Below, piece after piece: positions 37,089 to 46,244 of a DNA stretch of 64,000 bases. Location: contig JAGGAC010000004.1 of NCBI GenBank assembly GCA_017889635.1, forward strand, positions 18,090 through 82,089, in the 5' to 3' direction. Source of the stretch: Bacillota bacterium (lineage in GTDB: Bacteria > Bacillota > Negativicutes > Sporomusales > CTSoil-080). The first letter of the stretch is position 1, and each line of letters opens with the position of its first letter. The position numbers and the translations under genes are program-made. Below the pieces are notes generated by a model. That model saw only the letters and a list, made by a program, of their open reading frames with translations. It was not told the origin of the DNA and made no database searches.

Positions 37089-37183
37089 TCAAGTAAAATC
37101 AATATTTAACAGTAAAATTAGCAAAGTCTATGCTCTTTATTTGATATAACAACAAAAAAAATAATCGAAAAGGAGCCCTCTCA

Positions 37184-37360
37184 ATGAAAAACGTTGACAT
37201 GAATGTAAATGGCAATATTTTAACAATTAAGGTAGACTTATCCATGAATTTTGGCAAATCGTCAAGCGGTAAATCAACCATCATTGCCAGCACCGAAGGC
37301 AACCAATCCATTCCAGGCAATGAAAATATAAAAATCGGCTTAAATGTGTATACAAAGTAA
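37184..37360 (+). CDS. Conserved small protein of unknown function, 58 residues
   Basis: ATG 37184 with AAAAGGAG upstream opens a 58-codon frame starting MKNVDMNVNGNILTIKVDL. It contains SSSGKSTIIASTEGN and ends KIGLNVYTK. I have the impression that similar short proteins are widespread in anaerobic Firmicutes, but I can name no function. The predicted product is soluble and beta-rich. A good promoter and terminator frame it as a single-gene unit. Confidence 0.85.
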   Translation: MKNVDMNVNGNILTIKVDLSMNFGKSSSGKSTIIASTEGNQSIPGNENIKIGLNVYTK

Positions 37361-37361
37361 A

Positions 37362-37405
37362 ATAAAAGCAACCACTCAACATTAAAGGCAGTTGCTTTTA
37401 CTTTA
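37362..37405. terminator. Terminator between the 58-residue protein gene and spoIIR
   Basis: AAAAGCAAC (37364-37372) pairs with GTTGCTTTT (37391-37399), and T-rich sequence follows on both strands. Confidence 0.78.
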
Positions 37406-37409
37406 CTAC

Positions 37410-38003
37410 TTATTTATTTTCCCATTCGTGCAAAAGCTCAGCTACTTTCCACCTAATCTCCACTTTGGCTGGAACTTGGTTCTGATTAGCATTGACAGGA
37501 ACAGCAACCCCGCCGCTACCATCAACAAAGCACAGCGGCGGAAAAAGGACACACCACCAATTCTTCCCTGCAGCTGCACCAATCAGGATACGGACCGCTT
37601 CATACTTACCAGCCGGAACAACTACTGTTCCGTAGGAACGTATTGGAAAATCAAACCAGCCAGTTTCTATGATTACTGGATAATCAGCACCATTTTCATC
37701 AATAATTATCCGAGCAATCCGCAGTATTTCTTCCCGGTTGTCTCCAATAATACTTCGAGCCTCTACCGGATCATACACTTTGGACATTTTGGGCGTAAGA
37801 TATGCTACTACAGCATCTCGAACCTTTAATTTAAGAGCTTGGTCTTTAGGGCTGTCACTATTAGCCAAAATATGTAACCGAATTATTCCCTCAGGCTTTG
37901 CTACATAAGTCCTGTACTTAGGTTTTGAGTCTAAAAAGATCCATCCGCAAACCAAGAATATTGCTAGTATAGCTAAAAGCCGATACCAACCTTTTTTTTC
38001 CAT
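37410..38003 (-). CDS. spoIIR: Stage II sporulation protein R (SpoIIR)
   Basis: SpoIIR is made in the forespore, secreted, and triggers SpoIIGA to process pro-sigma-E in the mother cell. The 197-aa protein has an N-terminal signal/membrane helix and the family hallmark IRLHILANSDSPKDQALKLK. Finding it next to sigG, sigE and spoIIGA puts the whole pathway together. In Bacillus subtilis spoIIR is elsewhere. Confidence 0.96.
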   Translation of the reverse strand: MEKKGWYRLLAILAIFLVCGWIFLDSKPKYRTYVAKPEGIIRLHILANSDSPKDQALKLKVRDAVVAYLTPKMSKVYDPVEARSIIGDNREEILRIARIIIDENGADYPVIIETGWFDFPIRSYGTVVVPAGKYEAVRILIGAAAGKNWWCVLFPPLCFVDGSGGVAVPVNANQNQVPAKVEIRWKVAELLHEWENK

Positions 38004-38023
38004 CCAACCTCTCCCTAAAAAAT

Positions 38024-38812
38024 TTACACAAACTTTCGCATATGTCCTAAGGCAGCTTTTTCCAGCCTTGAAACCTGGGCCTGCGAAATACCAATTTCAT
38101 CCGCGACTTCCATTTGAGTTTTCCCTTCAAAAAACCGTAAAGTTAAAATATGTTTTTCCCGGTCACTCAATTTTCGAAGTGCTTCTTTTATAGTTACTCC
38201 TTCTAACCAATTTAAATCCAGATTACGATCATCACTAATCTGATCCATTACATAAATCGGATCTCCGCCATCATGATATATTGGTTCAAATAAAGATATA
38301 GGTTCCTGAATAGCATCCAGAGCAAATACAATCTCTTCTCTGGGTATTTTTAGCTCGTCAGCAATTTCGATGATTGACGGTTCGCGAGAAAATCTATTGA
38401 CAAGCGAGTCGCGTATTTGCAGGGCCTTATAGGCAACGTCCCGCATTGATCTGCTTACACGAATAGGATTGTTGTCGCGAAGATACCTCCTTATTTCACC
38501 AATAATCATCGGTACAGCGTAAGTAGAAAATTTGACGTTTTGCGAAAGATCGAAGTTATCAATAGCTTTCATCAAGCCAATACAGCCAACCTGAAATAAA
38601 TCGTCAACATATTCACCGCGATTGTTAAACCGCTGAATTACGCTTAGCACCAGACGCAAGTTGCCATAAATCAACTGTTCGCGTACTTCGATTCTGCCTT
38701 GCTGCATTACCTCAAACAACTCACGCATTTTACCAGCTGATAAAACCGGGAGTTTTGCCGTATTGACACCGCAAATTTCAACTTTATTTATCAGCACTTT
38801 CGTCCCTCCCAT
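38024..38812 (-). CDS. sigG: RNA polymerase sigma-G factor
   Basis: A 262-aa sigma-70 protein. Region 2 is LRLVLSVIQRFNNRGEYVDDLFQVGCIGLMKAIDNFD. Region 3 follows, and region 4 has the C-terminal helix-turn-helix KTQMEVADEIGISQAQVSRLEK. Sigma-G directs late forespore genes. It lacks a pro-sequence, unlike sigE just upstream, and the neighbour order matches spoIIG-sigG loci. Confidence 0.96.
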   Translation of the reverse strand: MGGTKVLINKVEICGVNTAKLPVLSAGKMRELFEVMQQGRIEVREQLIYGNLRLVLSVIQRFNNRGEYVDDLFQVGCIGLMKAIDNFDLSQNVKFSTYAVPMIIGEIRRYLRDNNPIRVSRSMRDVAYKALQIRDSLVNRFSREPSIIEIADELKIPREEIVFALDAIQEPISLFEPIYHDGGDPIYVMDQISDDRNLDLNWLEGVTIKEALRKLSDREKHILTLRFFEGKTQMEVADEIGISQAQVSRLEKAALGHMRKFV

Positions 38813-38880
38813 GAACGTCCAGCAGTTTATCTCCTACAAGCATTATTACCAGCCCACAATCATTTTATACACCCTTAATA

Positions 38881-38923
38881 TAAGAACGGGCCTGATGAGC
38901 TGACGCTCCCAGACCCGTTCTTA
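38881..38923 (-). terminator. Terminator between sigE and sigG
   Basis: AAGAACGGG (38882-38890) and CCCGTTCTT (38914-38922) form the outer stem around an inner GAGC/GCTC hairpin. The downstream T-run on the minus strand is weak. Confidence 0.6.
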
Positions 38924-38992
38924 TGACTATTCTATAACTTAAAGAGAATCAAATAATAAATACCTGAAATGGTTCCGCTTGGCTTATTAGTT

Positions 38993-39736
38993 TCATTCCC
39001 CACCCATTAATCGAATGTGCTTCTTCATTTTTTGAATTATTCGCTTTTCTAATCTTGATATGTACGATTGTGATATCCCTAACATATCAGCGACTTCTTT
39101 CTGGGTGCGCTCTCCCCCTTCTCCATTGAGGCCAAATCTTAATTCCATAATCCGTTGCTCCCGTCCAGTTAACTTGTTCATTGCAGTATGCAGTAAAGTT
39201 TTGTCAACTTCTTCTTCAACCGATTTGTAAATAATATCATTATCAGTCCCTAGAACATCAGACAATAACAATTCATTGCCGTCCCAATCAATATTAAGCG
39301 GCTCATCAAAAGAAACTTCGGCCCTAGTCTTGCTGTTGCGCCGCAGATACATAAGAATCTCATTTTCAATACACCTCGAAGCATAGGTTGCCAATTTGAT
39401 TCTCTTAACCGGATCGAAGGTATTTACCGCTTTTATTAAGCCGATACTCCCAATACTCACTAAATCTTCAATTCCAACACCAGTATTTTCAAATTTGCGG
39501 GCTATATACACCACTAACCGTAAATTACGTTCAATAAAAACGCTTTTAACAGTATTATCGCCTTTTTGCAAACGATTAAGCAAAAATATTTCCTCGTCAT
39601 TAGAAAGCGGCGGTGGCAAAATCTCGGTACTGCCAACATAGAATACTTCATCAGGCTCTAATATTCTTAGAAACTGAAGCAACGCAATAATATGAAGCTT
39701 TATCCTTAATTTAAAAATAGTCCAAGTTATGCGCAT
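38993..39736 (-). CDS. sigE: RNA polymerase sigma-E factor precursor
   Basis: The 247-aa protein begins with a hydrophobic pro-sequence of about 27 residues ([20 protein letters not shown]) that holds it at the membrane until SpoIIGA cuts it. The sigma core follows (region 2 [37 protein letters not shown], region 4 [21 protein letters not shown]). It controls early mother-cell genes. The start overlaps spoIIGA by 10 bases. Confidence 0.97.
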   Translation of the reverse strand: MRITWTIFKLRIKLHIIALLQFLRILEPDEVFYVGSTEILPPPLSNDEEIFLLNRLQKGDNTVKSVFIERNLRLVVYIARKFENTGVGIEDLVSIGSIGLIKAVNTFDPVKRIKLATYASRCIENEILMYLRRNSKTRAEVSFDEPLNIDWDGNELLLSDVLGTDNDIIYKSVEEEVDKTLLHTAMNKLTGREQRIMELRFGLNGEGGERTQKEVADMLGISQSYISRLEKRIIQKMKKHIRLMGGE

Positions 39737-40653
39737 ATGTTTGCCCCCTCTTTACCACTCCCAAACTGGAGTATCCCTGGATGAAGTAATGCGTTATAAG
39801 CACCTGCAGCATCAATACTGCCGCTATAGACGCCTATCACAACCGAATCTGTCTCTATCCTGCCCTTTTTAGTAACAACCACCATCCGATCAGGTCGAAA
39901 CCCTAGTAGCATACTAGAACCGCCAACCCCACGAAAGGGTATACACTGAACTCTATCCAACCATGCTTGGTCATGGCACTGCCCCATATCTACCAACCAC
40001 ATAGCTGGCAGATGCTCCTTTAAATAGCTTTTTGCCGCTTCGCTCAACAGCGTTTCAATCGCCTTATGCTCCACTACAACTACTGGTGTCTGACCTGTAG
40101 CAGTAAACAGCCGATTACCGGTATCCAGTAATGCCATCAAACGTTCCTGTCGACCTCCATAATAAACAATAACCTGATAAATTAACTGCCGTCTAAAAGT
40201 ATCAGCCTTCACCCTTCGCAAGGCCACCAAGAATAGCAACATTACTAATAGTGTCCCCATAACTATATGCTGCCAAGAAGCTGTTATCCAAACCTCGTTA
40301 CCTGGCACAGTTGTATAACTAGCACCCACGAAAAATAACCAGCCAAATACTGCACCACCTATCAAAAACGCAATAATATAAAACCAAACTATAGAAACAA
40401 TAAATGAACGCCAGCTATGCTTGCCAAACGCAATATAAATAATTATGACCGAAACTAAGGCTTTTGCCATTGGCGTATATAATAAAGCAATGCCAACTGT
40501 AACCTCCCCTAAAGAGTAGACTCCACCCAAAAATGCGGCTGTAATGGCCCGCCAAACCTTATAGTCAATTCCAGCAGACCATCCAGTAAGAATAAGTATG
40601 AAGCTATTCATGACAACGTTAACAGCTAAAATAATATCGGCATAAATATACAT
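39727..40653 (-). CDS. spoIIGA: Sporulation sigma-E processing peptidase SpoIIGA
   Basis: The 308-aa protein has about five N-terminal membrane helices (residues 1-145) and a cytosolic aspartic protease domain with the catalytic Asp177 in LLDTGN. It cleaves pro-sigma-E when signalled by SpoIIR. The ribosome site CAGGAAGG lies 8 bases before ATG. It forms the spoIIG operon with sigE. Confidence 0.96.
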   Translation of the reverse strand: MYIYADIILAVNVVMNSFILILTGWSAGIDYKVWRAITAAFLGGVYSLGEVTVGIALLYTPMAKALVSVIIIYIAFGKHSWRSFIVSIVWFYIIAFLIGGAVFGWLFFVGASYTTVPGNEVWITASWQHIVMGTLLVMLLFLVALRRVKADTFRRQLIYQVIVYYGGRQERLMALLDTGNRLFTATGQTPVVVVEHKAIETLLSEAAKSYLKEHLPAMWLVDMGQCHDQAWLDRVQCIPFRGVGGSSMLLGFRPDRMVVVTKKGRIETDSVVIGVYSGSIDAAGAYNALLHPGILQFGSGKEGANICA

Positions 40654-40740
40654 TCACAGCACCTTCCTGGTGCATATTTACAATCAATCCACAATATGGA
40701 CCACAAAACAATTTATGGAGTAACCGTAGCAGATATTCCT

Positions 40741-40773
40741 ATTATAGCAAACGTATTTTTAAAAAAATGTAAC
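40741..40773 (-). promoter_or_regulatory. Candidate spoIIG promoter with long spacer
   Basis: On the minus strand, TATAAT (40741-40746) is preceded 21 bases upstream by GTTACA (40768-40773). Bacillus spoIIG is a Spo0A-dependent sigma-A promoter with a 22-base spacer. I see no convincing Spo0A box, so this is weak. Confidence 0.35.
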
Positions 40774-40807
40774 TTTGTAGAGTTACGAACGGTGCAAAAT
40801 AAAGAAA

Positions 40808-40825
40808 GACTTGGCAAGCCAAGTC
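40808..40825 (-). terminator. Possible second terminator downstream of ftsZ
   Basis: GACTTGGC and GCCAAGTC form a perfect 8-base hairpin around AA, followed on the minus strand by TTTCTTTATTTT. Confidence 0.5.
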
Positions 40826-40885
40826 CTTCTCTGTTGAAAAAGGCCATTTTACAGGGTAACATCAAAATTAACAACCTCCAACTTC

Positions 40886-40923
40886 ACAAAAAATCACCGC
40901 AAGCTTAACAGCAAGCGGTGATT
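40886..40923 (-). terminator. Terminator at the end of the dcw cluster, after ftsZ
   Basis: AATCACCGC and GCGGTGATT form a 9-base stem around 14 bases, followed on the minus strand by six T. Confidence 0.87.
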
Positions 40924-40947
40924 AGCAAATTGCCCCATTTAGATAAA

Positions 40948-41997
40948 TTACGTACGTCTCATCCAGGCTGGTATATCAAGACCTCCGCGTTTAAAGGGCT
41001 CAATAACTGGGCTTTCTTCGTTCTTAGAGGCTGTGGGCTTGGCATCAAATCCAGTAGCTATTACTGTTACCCGTATCTCGTCATCAAAATTCTCATCAAT
41101 AACCGCACCAAAAATAATGTTTGCTTCTGGATCTGCGGCCTGAGCAATAATATCAGCAGCCTCATTGACCTCAAATAAACCAAGGCTGGTTCCGCCAGTA
41201 ATATTTAACAATACCCCTTTAGCACCTTGAATAGAAGTCTCAAGGAGCGGACTCTTTATCGCCGCTTCTGCTGCGGTAATCGCACGATTTTCGCCGCTAG
41301 CATTGCCAATCCCCATCAAAGCTGAACCTGTTTCCAGCATAATTGTTTTCACATCAGCAAAATCAAGATTAATAAGCCCCGGCACAGCGATAAGATCAGA
41401 TATCCCCTGAACCCCCTGTCTTAGGACATCATCAGCAATCCGGAAAGCCTCCAAAATAGGTGTTCGCTTATCCACAACCTGCATTAAACGATCATTAGGT
41501 ATTGTAATCAAAGTATCCACTTTTTCCTTCATCTTAGCAATACCACGCTCAGCTTGTCCCTGCCGACGCCGACCTTCGAACGAAAAGGGCCGAGTAACAA
41601 CCCCTACAGTTAATGCGCCTACTTCCTTAGCGCATTCAGCAACCACAGGAGCGGCCCCGGTTCCCGTTCCCCCCCCCATTCCAGCAGTTATAAAAATCAT
41701 ATCTGCGCCCTTAAGCGCTTTAATTATTTCTTCGCGGCTTTCTTGCGCTGCTTTTTCGCCAACCTCTGGATTAGCACCTGCTCCAAGTCCTTTGGTTAAC
41801 TTTTCACCGATTTGAATGCGGTAAGGTGCATGCGACAAAAGCAACGCCTGGGCATCAGTATTCACGGAAATAAACTCCACTCCCTGCAGGCCAGCGGAAA
41901 TCATTCGATTAACAGCATTATTTCCGCCACCGCCGACACCAACAACCTTTATAGCTGCAAACTGGTCTAAATCCATATCAAATTCGAGCATGGACAT
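40948..41997 (-). CDS. ftsZ: Cell-division tubulin homologue FtsZ
   Basis: The 349-aa GTPase polymerises into the division ring. Motifs: [16 protein letters not shown], the tubulin signature GGGTGTG (108-114), and the C-terminal peptide LDIPAWMRR that binds FtsA and SepF. ATG 41997 is preferred because AAGGAGGAAGTA is directly before it; the frame is open to 42018. It is the last dcw gene and lies 30 bases after ftsA. The linker between core and C-terminal peptide is short (about 20 residues). Confidence 0.98.
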   Translation of the reverse strand: MSMLEFDMDLDQFAAIKVVGVGGGGNNAVNRMISAGLQGVEFISVNTDAQALLLSHAPYRIQIGEKLTKGLGAGANPEVGEKAAQESREEIIKALKGADMIFITAGMGGGTGTGAAPVVAECAKEVGALTVGVVTRPFSFEGRRRQGQAERGIAKMKEKVDTLITIPNDRLMQVVDKRTPILEAFRIADDVLRQGVQGISDLIAVPGLINLDFADVKTIMLETGSALMGIGNASGENRAITAAEAAIKSPLLETSIQGAKGVLLNITGGTSLGLFEVNEAADIIAQAADPEANIIFGAVIDENFDDEIRVTVIATGFDAKPTASKNEESPVIEPFKRGGLDIPAWMRRT

Positions 41998-42027
41998 TAC
42001 TTCCTCCTTATTTATCACAAGTACATA

Positions 42028-43230
42028 CTACATAAATCTTTTGATTCTATTAACCAACGAACACCACAAATTGTCGCGACCATCGGTTTCCGATCTTTCT
42101 GCCAACGTCCTCCTGGCAACAGTTCTTAAAATGCCATAACAGGCAACATTAGACGGGTGATCATACTCTACCGGCACCATGCCTTTTAGTCCAACAACTT
42201 CGACTAGAACACCTAATATTTTCTCGGTATGGGTAGCAAAGCTCGGCAACAAGGCTGATCCTCCGGTCAAAATAACTTTTTCGAGACCATGGCGCGATAA
42301 AACTGGCTGAATATACTGATGAATCATATCAACAATTTCTTCGACCCGGCTTTCAATAACTTTAGCCAAAAAATCATATGTAACTTTTTTATCAGTAGTG
42401 CCATAACTATTACAGTCCAGCACAATATCCTGTCCGCGAAGTTCATTGCTAAGCTTAGCGTAGTAACGTTTTATTTCCTCTGCATGGGTTCGACTAACGC
42501 CAATGCTCTGCATAATATCACTTGTTACATAGTCTCCACCTAAAGGTATGGAGGCAGACAACCAGATCTTACCTTGATAGTATAACACCAAATCAACTAA
42601 TCCGGCTCCGATATCAATTACCATACATGGATGATCAGCAAAAGTCGATGCATAAATTTCTGCTACGGTCACGGCATTAGCTATTACGCCTGCTACCTGA
42701 ATCCCTTGTGCAGATAAAGCAGCAATAATTTCTCCAATAACCAACTCAGGTAGGCTCACAATATGAGCCTCCACTTCCAGTCTAGTACCACAGTACCCCA
42801 CCGGCACCTCAGAAGATTTCTTCCCATCAACCCAGTATCCAGTAGGCAAAGAATGTAACGTCCTGTGATTTTCAGGTGTTAGAAGCACCGTTGCCGCTCT
42901 TGCCGCCCTTGCTACATCTTCACCGGTAATTGCGTTTTCATGCTTAGTCGCAATACTACCTATACCATTGACTGAAACAATATCCAAGCCACCTATCCCT
43001 AGATATACGGTTTCAACGATGGCTCTCGAGGCCATAACTGCACAATCAATAGCCTCTTTTACTGCCTTAGCTAACTCAGCTGAGTCGGTAAGATGCCCCT
43101 TGGAAAAACCAACTGTCGGTACAAAGCCACTGCCGATTATTGTGATATTATCCCTACCATTTATCATTCCTACTAATGCCTTAATCGATCCTGTTCCGAT
43201 ATCAACTCCTAGGGCACATTTTTTTTCCAT
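42028..43230 (-). CDS. ftsA: Cell-division actin homologue FtsA
   Basis: A 400-aa actin-fold ATPase (ALGVDIGTGSIKALVG, SKGHLTDSAELAKAV, VIDIGAGLVDLVLY, LTGGSALLPS). The C-terminal amphipathic helix NLWCSLVNRIKRFM is its membrane anchor. FtsA ties FtsZ to the membrane and recruits later division proteins. It precedes ftsZ directly; the next upstream genes are unusual for this place. Confidence 0.96.
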   Translation of the reverse strand: MEKKCALGVDIGTGSIKALVGMINGRDNITIIGSGFVPTVGFSKGHLTDSAELAKAVKEAIDCAVMASRAIVETVYLGIGGLDIVSVNGIGSIATKHENAITGEDVARAARAATVLLTPENHRTLHSLPTGYWVDGKKSSEVPVGYCGTRLEVEAHIVSLPELVIGEIIAALSAQGIQVAGVIANAVTVAEIYASTFADHPCMVIDIGAGLVDLVLYYQGKIWLSASIPLGGDYVTSDIMQSIGVSRTHAEEIKRYYAKLSNELRGQDIVLDCNSYGTTDKKVTYDFLAKVIESRVEEIVDMIHQYIQPVLSRHGLEKVILTGGSALLPSFATHTEKILGVLVEVVGLKGMVPVEYDHPSNVACYGILRTVARRTLAERSETDGRDNLWCSLVNRIKRFM

Positions 43231-43382
43231 TACTGTCCCTCTTAGAACATATTGTGGTTCTTTTCAGTAATGTTTCAACATATTTGGCTTTTTCCCTTTT
43301 TTATGTTTGCATAAATTGCAAATAACATAGATAATTTTAAATCACTAGCTGCCAGACTGTCGGTTTAACCTCTAACAATAGA

Positions 43383-44003
43383 CTAAAACTTCCAAACATG
43401 CTTAACTTCACCACCATTAGACTTCAGATTGCGGCCTAAATCTTTGTGTACCTCAAACCCTATTGCCCTATTCTTAGCGTAGTCAAATTGATACTCTAAC
43501 GGAATATACCATTCATCATGATAACCTAAGCCGATACTTACGGCATTATGCTTAATATCCTTGGACCACTTTGCTTTTTCTTCATATAATTTCAACTCCA
43601 ACAACTGGTTGACAATCGGCGTTACATCAAGCTGTCCAGTAGTCTGATGCTGGATTTCCAATTGACCTGATGTACCAAGTTCCACCTTAGCTGAATTAGT
43701 CATATTTGGCACGTCGTATTCCTTTCCATTAACAATAGCAATTATCCTTCCTGTCTGCTCCCTAAACTGCACCATGTCACCTTGTTCAATAATTGGTACC
43801 ACAGCAACCTTCGCTGTACTGTCAGTCTCCGTTTTCACCACTATGGGTTCGGTTATGCCGTTTGAAGCGGATTCCGTAACTGTTACAGTCTCTTTTGGCC
43901 CCCATTTATGCATCGAGTAAGCGCCGATACCTATCCCCAAAAAGAAAAAAAGTAAACATACACCTACTACAATTCGGGTTGATACTGTGTCTGTCATCGT
44001 CAT
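43383..44003 (-). CDS. Unrecognised membrane-anchored protein inside the dcw cluster
   Basis: A 206-aa product with one N-terminal helix (about residues 7-29), a long, probably external, Thr/Val-rich middle and an aromatic C-terminal region (YIPLEYQFDYAKNRAIGFEVHKDL). GGGGGAGGTAAA before ATG 44003 decides this start. I do not recognise it. The C-terminal part has some flavour of phage-encoded envelope proteins, which I cannot confirm. It stands between the 78-residue gene and ftsA, a place usually occupied by dcw genes. Confidence 0.65.
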   Translation of the reverse strand: MTMTDTVSTRIVVGVCLLFFFLGIGIGAYSMHKWGPKETVTVTESASNGITEPIVVKTETDSTAKVAVVPIIEQGDMVQFREQTGRIIAIVNGKEYDVPNMTNSAKVELGTSGQLEIQHQTTGQLDVTPIVNQLLELKLYEEKAKWSKDIKHNAVSIGLGYHDEWYIPLEYQFDYAKNRAIGFEVHKDLGRNLKSNGGEVKHVWKF

Positions 44004-44077
44004 TTTACCTCCCCCATTTACCATTTCCTTCATACTATTCTCATATGGTAAATAGGTGAGTTATAAGCTTTAAAAGA

Positions 44078-44102
44078 CAAAAAAAAAGCCTTTCGGCTTT
44101 AG
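44078..44102 (-). terminator. Terminator after the 78-residue gene
   Basis: On the minus strand AAAGCC-GAAA-GGCTTT is followed by nine T in a row. Confidence 0.88.
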
Positions 44103-44108
44103 CATCAC

Positions 44109-44345
44109 TTACGTCCACTCAAACTCGAGTGTAACAATAAGTTCATTTCCTTCAGGCTTAATATTATAGTAGGTAGCGCGCGAAAGCACTTTTTGAAACG
44201 ATCTGATTTGCTTTGGCGATTCCCCAAAAATCTCAGGAATCCTAATAATTACCAGCGCCTTATTTTTAAAGTTTTCCACGCTACTTACATTATTCGAAAC
44301 TAATTTTATCCCTGTAAGTATTCGAATAAAAGTCGCCCGCTTCAT
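44109..44345 (-). CDS. Unrecognised small protein inside the dcw cluster
   Basis: A 78-aa basic protein (MKRATFIRILTGIKLVSNNV...) with predicted mixed alpha/beta content and no membrane helix or motif that I recognise. GAGGTAATTTTT precedes its ATG. A strong terminator lies directly downstream, so transcription from sbp probably ends here, leaving the next gene, ftsA and ftsZ needing another promoter. Its status as a gene rests on ribosome site, terminator and strand agreement. Confidence 0.6.
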   Translation of the reverse strand: MKRATFIRILTGIKLVSNNVSSVENFKNKALVIIRIPEIFGESPKQIRSFQKVLSRATYYNIKPEGNELIVTLEFEWT

Positions 44346-44447
44346 AAAAATTACCTCACATTTACTAATTACCTATATATTACCATAAAATACCAAAATT
44401 GCCAATACTTAAAATATGCTAACCCAAATGTACAGTCAGCTACAACC

Positions 44448-44777
44448 TTATTTTTTGAGAAAGTAACGACGAATTATCGCTAAATTTTGGAATACCCTTA
44501 ATCCAAAAGCCAAAAGAGCCACATAATAAAGATCAATCCCTAGCCGATCGCCAATATAAACTAGCCCCGCCGCTAAAAGAGCATTAGTAAAAAAGCCACT
44601 AATAAAAACAGTATTGTCAAACTTATCCTCAGTCCCGGCTCTAAGCCCGCCAAAAACCGAATCAATTGAAGCCAATAGCGCCACTGACATATATTTTGCA
44701 TATTCAGAAGGCACACTGCCTGGAAAAGAAATACCAATAATAATCCCTACAATCAACCCAACAATCGGCAGTATCAT
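44448..44777 (-). CDS. sbp: Small basic protein Sbp (DUF1290)
   Basis: A 109-aa protein with three hydrophobic helices and the DUF1290 core (PIVGLIVGIIIG, YMSVALLASIDSVFGGLRA, FNTNALL-like FFTNALLAAGLVYIGDRLG). In Bacillus sbp lies next to divIB and ftsA. Function is unknown but linked to division. The start overlaps the DUF881 gene by four bases. Confidence 0.93.
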   Translation of the reverse strand: MILPIVGLIVGIIIGISFPGSVPSEYAKYMSVALLASIDSVFGGLRAGTEDKFDNTVFISGFFTNALLAAGLVYIGDRLGIDLYYVALLAFGLRVFQNLAIIRRYFLKK

Positions 44778-45469
44778 TGTTTGACCTCCCCTGCCACCGG
44801 CTTGGCATAGTCAAAACGGAAAGAACCTTTATAAGCCGGAATAGTAACATTATCCTGAACCTTAATTGCTACCTGTATCCCCCAAAACTGTAAAGTCTCC
44901 ACTACCCCGCCGCGGAGACGCAGCGCATTTTCCATCGTCTTGGTTTCACCAATTGCCCGAATTTCATAAGGTGGTGCATAATGGGTATTGTTTACCGAAA
45001 GAGTAGGACCAGCACACCTTATCTCAGAAGTAGCAATCAACCGCTGCTCATTTATTGCTATCGCCTCCGCGCCAGCTGCCCTAAGTTCGTTTATCACTTT
45101 CAATATATCATCATCATGGATAAGATAAAGATTAGGATTATCTCCCAGTTTGGCAGGACGTTTACTATCGTCAATAGTAACTACAACCCCCGGCCCGTTA
45201 AGTGCAACTAAACCGGCGCCCATTCTTATCAGTTCTTGTTCCTGCGATGCAGCCTCATTGCCTGTAGATTTTCGCAATTTCTCTACTTCTTTTACTAATG
45301 TATCCCGTTCTTTTTCAGTTTGACTAAGCCGCTGTGCCAGATCCTCAACTCGTTGATAAGGTATTGTAGACCTGATATCCTGCGTAGTACGAAATTGCAC
45401 AGCCAACATAACCCCTAACACAACACACACTAGTGCAATGGCGACTTGTCCCTGTTTGATACGTCCCAC
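44774..45469 (-). CDS. DUF881 (YlxW/YlxX-like) membrane protein
   Basis: The 231-aa protein has an N-terminal helix (about residues 8-25), a coiled coil (about 40-75) and the DUF881 domain (GPGVVVTIDDS, LIHDDDILKVINELRAAGAEAIAINEQRL, PPYEIRAIG). These proteins are common beside ftsQ/divIB in Firmicutes; the role is unknown. Translational coupling with sbp is indicated by the ATGA overlap. Confidence 0.93.
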   Translation of the reverse strand: MGRIKQGQVAIALVCVVLGVMLAVQFRTTQDIRSTIPYQRVEDLAQRLSQTEKERDTLVKEVEKLRKSTGNEAASQEQELIRMGAGLVALNGPGVVVTIDDSKRPAKLGDNPNLYLIHDDDILKVINELRAAGAEAIAINEQRLIATSEIRCAGPTLSVNNTHYAPPYEIRAIGETKTMENALRLRGGVVETLQFWGIQVAIKVQDNVTIPAYKGSFRFDYAKPVAGEVKQ

Positions 45470-45488
45470 GATTTTCCCCCACTCCAGA

Positions 45489-46244
45489 CTATTGTCGAAA
45501 TTTTATATATGGCGAAGCATAATTTAAGTCGATATAATCTACTGCCGCTTTTCGTTCTCCAATATTCTGAAGAATATCACCTGTAAGCTTTGCCTTTTCG
45601 GCCAGCTTATCGCCAGTACCAAGCCTAATGGTTACCGACTGCACGGTATAGGCAGCAATATCACCGCCAGAACTTATATTAACTTCTGAAAGCTGATTAA
45701 GCGTATTTTCGTCTAGCGCTGCCAAATAATCCAACACCTTTTTAAGCGGCACAGCCTCCGCTCTATCACCAATATAAATACTTCCAAGTCTGACTCCTGT
45801 TATAATCGGCACATTAACCTGTTTAATAGTTTTAAACGCCGACAGTACCATTCCTTGCTTATCCACTTCAACAAAACCATAGGCACTGGCCACTAACGCA
45901 AGAGGTTTTCGTTCTTTTACATTAATAACAATAGTAGTTGGAAAGCGCCTGGAAACCTCCACTTCACCAATACGAAGGTCTCGAAGTAAATGGTTTTTAA
46001 TCTCAGCGGTATCCAGCCGAAAAATATTTATTTTTTCAGGAACGCCAGCCGCCTTTGAAACATCTTCGATCGATAGATATTTATTACCTTCTATAACAAC
46101 TGTGCCAACCTGAAAGTAACTTGAATTTATAAATAAAAATCCGGCCAGCAGCGCAACAAGCAGTAACAATAAGCAAACAAACATTGGAGCTGGTACCGAC
46201 CGCCTGCCATGTGGAACTCGCTCAAGTTGTTCCCGGTTTTGCAT
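45489..46244 (-). CDS. ftsQ: Cell-division protein FtsQ/DivIB
   Basis: A 251-aa bitopic protein: short cytosolic part, one membrane helix (about 22-40), a POTRA domain (FQVGTVVIEGNKYLSIEDV) and the beta domain (FPTTIVINVKERKPLALV, GFVEVDKQGMVL). FtsQ scaffolds FtsL/FtsB and gates the septal synthase. It lies between ddl and the DUF881 gene. Confidence 0.95.
   Translation of the reverse strand: MQNREQLERVPHGRRSVPAPMFVCLLLLLVALLAGFLFINSSYFQVGTVVIEGNKYLSIEDVSKAAGVPEKINIFRLDTAEIKNHLLRDLRIGEVEVSRRFPTTIVINVKERKPLALVASAYGFVEVDKQGMVLSAFKTIKQVNVPIITGVRLGSIYIGDRAEAVPLKKVLDYLAALDENTLNQLSEVNISSGGDIAAYTVQSVTIRLGTGDKLAEKAKLTGDILQNIGERKAAVDYIDLNYASPYIKFRQ

Noticed and set aside
36856..37092. 78-codon minus-strand frame upstream of ylmC
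   Set aside because: It overlaps the true ylmC start and runs through AT-rich intergenic sequence with no ribosome site.
37099..37371. 90-codon minus-strand frame
   Set aside because: It is antisense to the 58-residue protein gene, which has better promoter, ribosome site and terminator evidence.
40696..40908. 70-codon plus-strand frame between spoIIGA and ftsZ
   Set aside because: It spans a promoter and two terminator hairpins and has no ribosome site.
43383..44345. Prophage remnant
   Set aside because: Only one protein has a vaguely phage-like feel; there is no integrase, attachment repeat or other phage gene.
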